Of a stretch of 29,513 bases of DNA, positions 27,100 to 29,513 are shown piece after piece. Location of the stretch: positions 1 to 29,513 of the forward strand of contig CALVLG010000003.1 in the NCBI GenBank assembly GCA_944336815.1, given 5' to 3'. The notes under the pieces were generated by a model. The model made no database searches and was not told the DNA's origin. It saw only the letters and a list, made by a program, of their open reading frames with translations. Position 1 is the stretch's first letter. Each line of letters starts with the position of its first letter. This stretch comes from an uncultured Bacilli bacterium. Lineage in GTDB: Bacteria > Bacillota_I > Bacilli_A > RF39 > UBA660. A program made the translations under genes and the position numbers.

Positions 27100-29343
27100 A
27101 TGGCAAAAAAGAAAAAAACGAGTGGTGAAGGCACAAAGTCACCTGGTTATAGTGTCGAACTAGTTGGCTTAGTTTTGATTTTAGTTGGCTTAATTGGCTT
27201 TGGCTTTGGGCCAGTTGGGTCTTTATTAAAAAAATTTGCAATGTTTTTATTAGGAGAATGGTGGCCACTTATTTTACTATTTGTTTTAGTTATTGGTTTT
27301 TATATGCTTATTAAAAGAAAATTGCCAAACTTTTTTAGTGCAAGATATGTTGGTTTATACTTACTTTTAATTGTTATTTTGGTTTTAAGTCATTTGACAT
27401 TTATTGAAAGTACAACTAATCCAAGTGATATTTTTCAAAATACGATTGATAATTATATGAGTAGAGTGGCTTCTATTGGTAATAATAATGCTTTAACAAG
27501 TTCTGGACAAACGTCAATTGTTATTGGTGGAGGAATTTTAGGGGCAGCTTTTGCTTTTGGCAGTGACGCTTTATTTGGCTTAAACGGAACATATATTGTA
27601 TTAGCTTTTGTTGGCTTATTTGGAATTATTTTGTTATTTAATGTTAATTTATCTAATGCGTTAAATGCTTTTATTGCGAAGTTTAAATGGTTTAAAAAGA
27701 AAAGCATGGAAGACAATGAGGAAGATGAAGTTAGTAAAAAAGAAGCTTTACTTGATGAGAGATTGCACGCTAATGAAGAAGAGGAAGAAAATCCTAAATC
27801 AATTATTGTTAATAGTGTTGAGGAATTAAAACATCACGAAGTTAAAGAAGAATTTTCAGCACCTAGCGTGGCTAATCCAGCTTCTGTTTTGCCAAATCCA
27901 AACTACCAATTACCTAATATGAGTATTTTAGATGATCCGCCTAAAAATAAAAAAGTAAATTCTAATCAATTTTTAATTAATAATAAACAAAATTTGGAAC
28001 GGGTTTTACATGACTTTCAAATTGATGGCCATGTTGTTGATATTCACATGGGACCAGCTGTTACGCAGTTTGAAGTTGTTGTTCCTAGTGGCACGAAGGT
28101 AAGTAGAATTAGTTCAATAAATAAAGAAATCGCTTTAGCTCTAGCGGCCAAAGATGTCCGAATTGAAGCACCTATTCCGGGCAAAAACACAATTGGGGTG
28201 GAAATTCCTAATCAAGCTATTTCGATGGTTAAAATAAAAGAAGTTTTAGCTAGTAAGGAAATGCTTAATGCTAAAGGTGGTATTCAAGTTGCTTTAGGAA
28301 GAGATATTATGGGTATTCCAAGAAGTACAGATTTAACTAAAATGCCTCATTTATTAGTGGCAGGGTCAACTGGTTCTGGTAAATCAGTTTGTATTAATGG
28401 AATTATCGGTTCTATTTTGATGCGTTATCGCCCTGATGAAGTAAAACTTGTTTTAGTCGATCCAAAGCAAGTGGAATTATCTAATTATAATGGTGTTCCG
28501 CATTTGCTTTGTCCGGTAGTAACAAATCCGAAAAAGGCTTCATTGGTTTTACAAAAAGTAGTGGCGGAAATGGATAAACGTTATCATGTTTTTGCTGAAA
28601 AAGGAGCTAAAAAAATTGATGACTATAACCGAATGATTGAAGAAGAAAACAAACGGCATCCAGAGACACCAACACCTAGAATGCCTTACATAGTTGTTAT
28701 TGTTGATGAAATGGCCGATTTGATGATAGTGGCTAGAAAAGAAGTAGAAGATTCAATTATGCGAATAACCCAGCTAGCTAGAGCGGCGGGAATTCATTTA
28801 ATCGTGGCAACGCAACGACCTAGTACCGATGTTATTACTGGAGTTATTAAAACAAATATTCCATCACGTATTGCGTTTGCTGTTGCAAGTAACGTTGATT
28901 CAAGAACGATATTAGATAGTCCTGGTGCTGAAAAATTGCTTGGTAAAGGGGATATGTTATTTTTACCTATGGGGGAAAATACACCAATGCGTATTCAAGG
29001 CTGCTTTATTTCCGATGATGAAATAAGAAGATTGATTGAAGCAGTATGTAAAGAACAACAAGCAAGTTATGATGAATCACTTACAAATACTTTAGCAGAA
29101 ACAGCAACTTCTAGTAGTGCTAATGCTGAAGAAGAGTATGATGATCCGATGTATAATGAGATCGTTGATTTTGCGGTTCAAACAGGAAAGATTAGTGCCT
29201 CTTTAATACAAAGAAGATTCCGGTTTGGTTATAATCGGGCAGCGAGAATTATTGATTTATTAGAAGAAAGAGGAATTATAGGTCCACAGAATGGCTCAAA
29301 ACCAAGAGAAGTATTGGTTAAAGTAAAAGAACAAGAAGAGTAA
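27100..29343 (+). CDS. ftsK: DNA translocase FtsK/SpoIIIE
   Basis: 747 residues. Four or five N-terminal membrane helices (about 20-170) are followed by an acidic linker (about 200-290) and the alpha and beta motor domains: Walker A GSTGSGKS around 422-429, Walker B YIVVIVDEMADLM around 528-540, and FVASN-like sensor segments. A C-terminal gamma winged helix (SASLIQRRFRFGYNRAARII, from about 690) reads KOPS/SRS-type DNA polarity. It pumps chromosomal DNA through the septum at division or into the forespore. Length and linker agree with SpoIIIE/SftA-type proteins of Firmicutes. GGTGAA precedes the ATG. Confidence 0.95.
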   Translation: MAKKKKTSGEGTKSPGYSVELVGLVLILVGLIGFGFGPVGSLLKKFAMFLLGEWWPLILLFVLVIGFYMLIKRKLPNFFSARYVGLYLLLIVILVLSHLTFIESTTNPSDIFQNTIDNYMSRVASIGNNNALTSSGQTSIVIGGGILGAAFAFGSDALFGLNGTYIVLAFVGLFGIILLFNVNLSNALNAFIAKFKWFKKKSMEDNEEDEVSKKEALLDERLHANEEEEENPKSIIVNSVEELKHHEVKEEFSAPSVANPASVLPNPNYQLPNMSILDDPPKNKKVNSNQFLINNKQNLERVLHDFQIDGHVVDIHMGPAVTQFEVVVPSGTKVSRISSINKEIALALAAKDVRIEAPIPGKNTIGVEIPNQAISMVKIKEVLASKEMLNAKGGIQVALGRDIMGIPRSTDLTKMPHLLVAGSTGSGKSVCINGIIGSILMRYRPDEVKLVLVDPKQVELSNYNGVPHLLCPVVTNPKKASLVLQKVVAEMDKRYHVFAEKGAKKIDDYNRMIEEENKRHPETPTPRMPYIVVIVDEMADLMIVARKEVEDSIMRITQLARAAGIHLIVATQRPSTDVITGVIKTNIPSRIAFAVASNVDSRTILDSPGAEKLLGKGDMLFLPMGENTPMRIQGCFISDDEIRRLIEAVCKEQQASYDESLTNTLAETATSSSANAEEEYDDPMYNEIVDFAVQTGKISASLIQRRFRFGYNRAARIIDLLEERGIIGPQNGSKPREVLVKVKEQEE

Positions 29344-29368
29344 AAAAATATAAACTCCCCAAAAGCCA

Positions 29369-29400
29369 TTGACATTCGGGGGGGGGGTATATGATAAAAT
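29369..29400 (+). promoter_or_regulatory. Promoter with a G10 tract in the spacer
   Basis: TTGACA (29369-29374) is followed by a run of ten G (29378-29387) and then candidate -10 boxes: TATGAT (29390-29395, spacer 15), GATAAA (29393-29398, spacer 18) and TGA-TAAAAT (29395-29400, spacer 20). The homopolymer sits where changes in length would change the -35/-10 spacing. Confidence 0.6.
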
Positions 29401-29430
29401 CATCTATAAGAGAATAGGTGATTTTTTGAT

Positions 29431-29513
29431 ATGAAGCTAGAAAAATATAAACAAAGAAACCCCAAGAAAATAGGAATAGCTGTATTTACAATTGCATGTG
29501 TTTTATTAATCGC
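29431..29513 (+). CDS. N-terminal end of a membrane-anchored or secreted protein (cut by window edge)
   Basis: 27 codons are visible. A basic N-terminus (MKLEKYKQRNPKKIG) leads into a hydrophobic helix (IAVFTIACVLLI), as in a signal peptide or membrane anchor of an exported protein. TAGGTGAT lies at 29415-29422, 8 nt before the ATG. The gene is behind the promoter with the G10 run. The family cannot be named from this fragment. Confidence 0.6.
   Translation, partial: MKLEKYKQRNPKKIGIAVFTIACVLLI

Noticed and set aside
27453..27716. 87-codon minus-strand ORF inside ftsK
   Set aside because: Opposite the membrane part of FtsK; a translation rich in K, N and P is typical of a shadow frame.

Overview
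The window is chromosomal DNA from a strongly AT-rich, low-GC Gram-positive bacterium, most likely a Bacilli-type lineage of the kind found in guts. Evidence for this: the gene neighbourhoods cca-dnaD-nth, recU-ponA, gpsB-rnpB and rodZ-pgsA-recA; a B-type RNase P RNA; a zinc-independent S4; AGGAGG-like ribosome binding sites; and TTGACA/TGnTATAAT promoters. Genes end in TAA or TGA and Trp is TGG, so the ordinary bacterial code is used. A two-domain PBP1, RecU, GpsB and FtsK/SpoIIIE show a walled, dividing cell. Two tiny YjcZ-like proteins behind a sigma-K-like promoter suggest a spore former or a descendant of one.

Layout. 1-560 is gene-free and unusually structured: a candidate small RNA, 11-bp direct repeats, a perfect 43-bp inverted repeat and several hairpins. 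An ASCH-like ORF that looks truncated at its 5' end follows. 1.0-4.25 kb holds a ferritin-like diiron protein, then an overlapping redox pair (CrtI-type FAD oxidoreductase and an FNR-ferredoxin fusion). 4.3-5.06 kb is recX. 5.1-5.36 kb is a decayed IS200/IS605 element touching the stop codon of prsA (minus strand). 6.5-6.7 kb carries the two spore-type mini-proteins, 6.8-8.6 kb a HerA-type ATPase, and 8.6-10.65 kb (minus strand) a membrane-anchored surface protein and rpsD with a long leader.

10.66-12.99 kb is cca-dnaD-nth with overlapping ends. 13.0-16.4 kb (minus) is recU-ponA. 16.55-19.68 kb reads right: an unannotated small ORF, gpsB, rnpB, a RodZ-like protein, pgsA and recA. 19.7-23.1 kb holds a pilin-like protein, a large DUF2779 nuclease-like protein, rpoZ and an M23/ChW peptidase. 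A tRNA-Ala(UGC) follows, then a kinase-like protein convergent with a dinB-yolD pair. The right end has a CDP-alcohol phosphotransferase-HD fusion, ftsK/spoIIIE, and a membrane or secreted gene cut by the window edge whose promoter contains a run of ten G.

Themes. DNA repair and recombination dominate: recX, herA, nth, recU, recA, dinB, yolD and the DUF2779 nuclease. recA and dinB share an identical 15-bp LexA-like box, so an SOS regulon is likely. Cell-envelope growth is the second theme: ponA, gpsB, rodZ, pgsA, the CAPT-HD fusion, M23 and ftsK. The least ordinary signals are the structured 1-560 region, the G10 tract inside a promoter, the CAPT-HD fusion, the lone pilin-like gene coupled to the DUF2779 gene, and an odd tRNA-Ala. 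I did not find one clear new multi-gene defence or mobile system. All names rest on reading motifs, with no database search.
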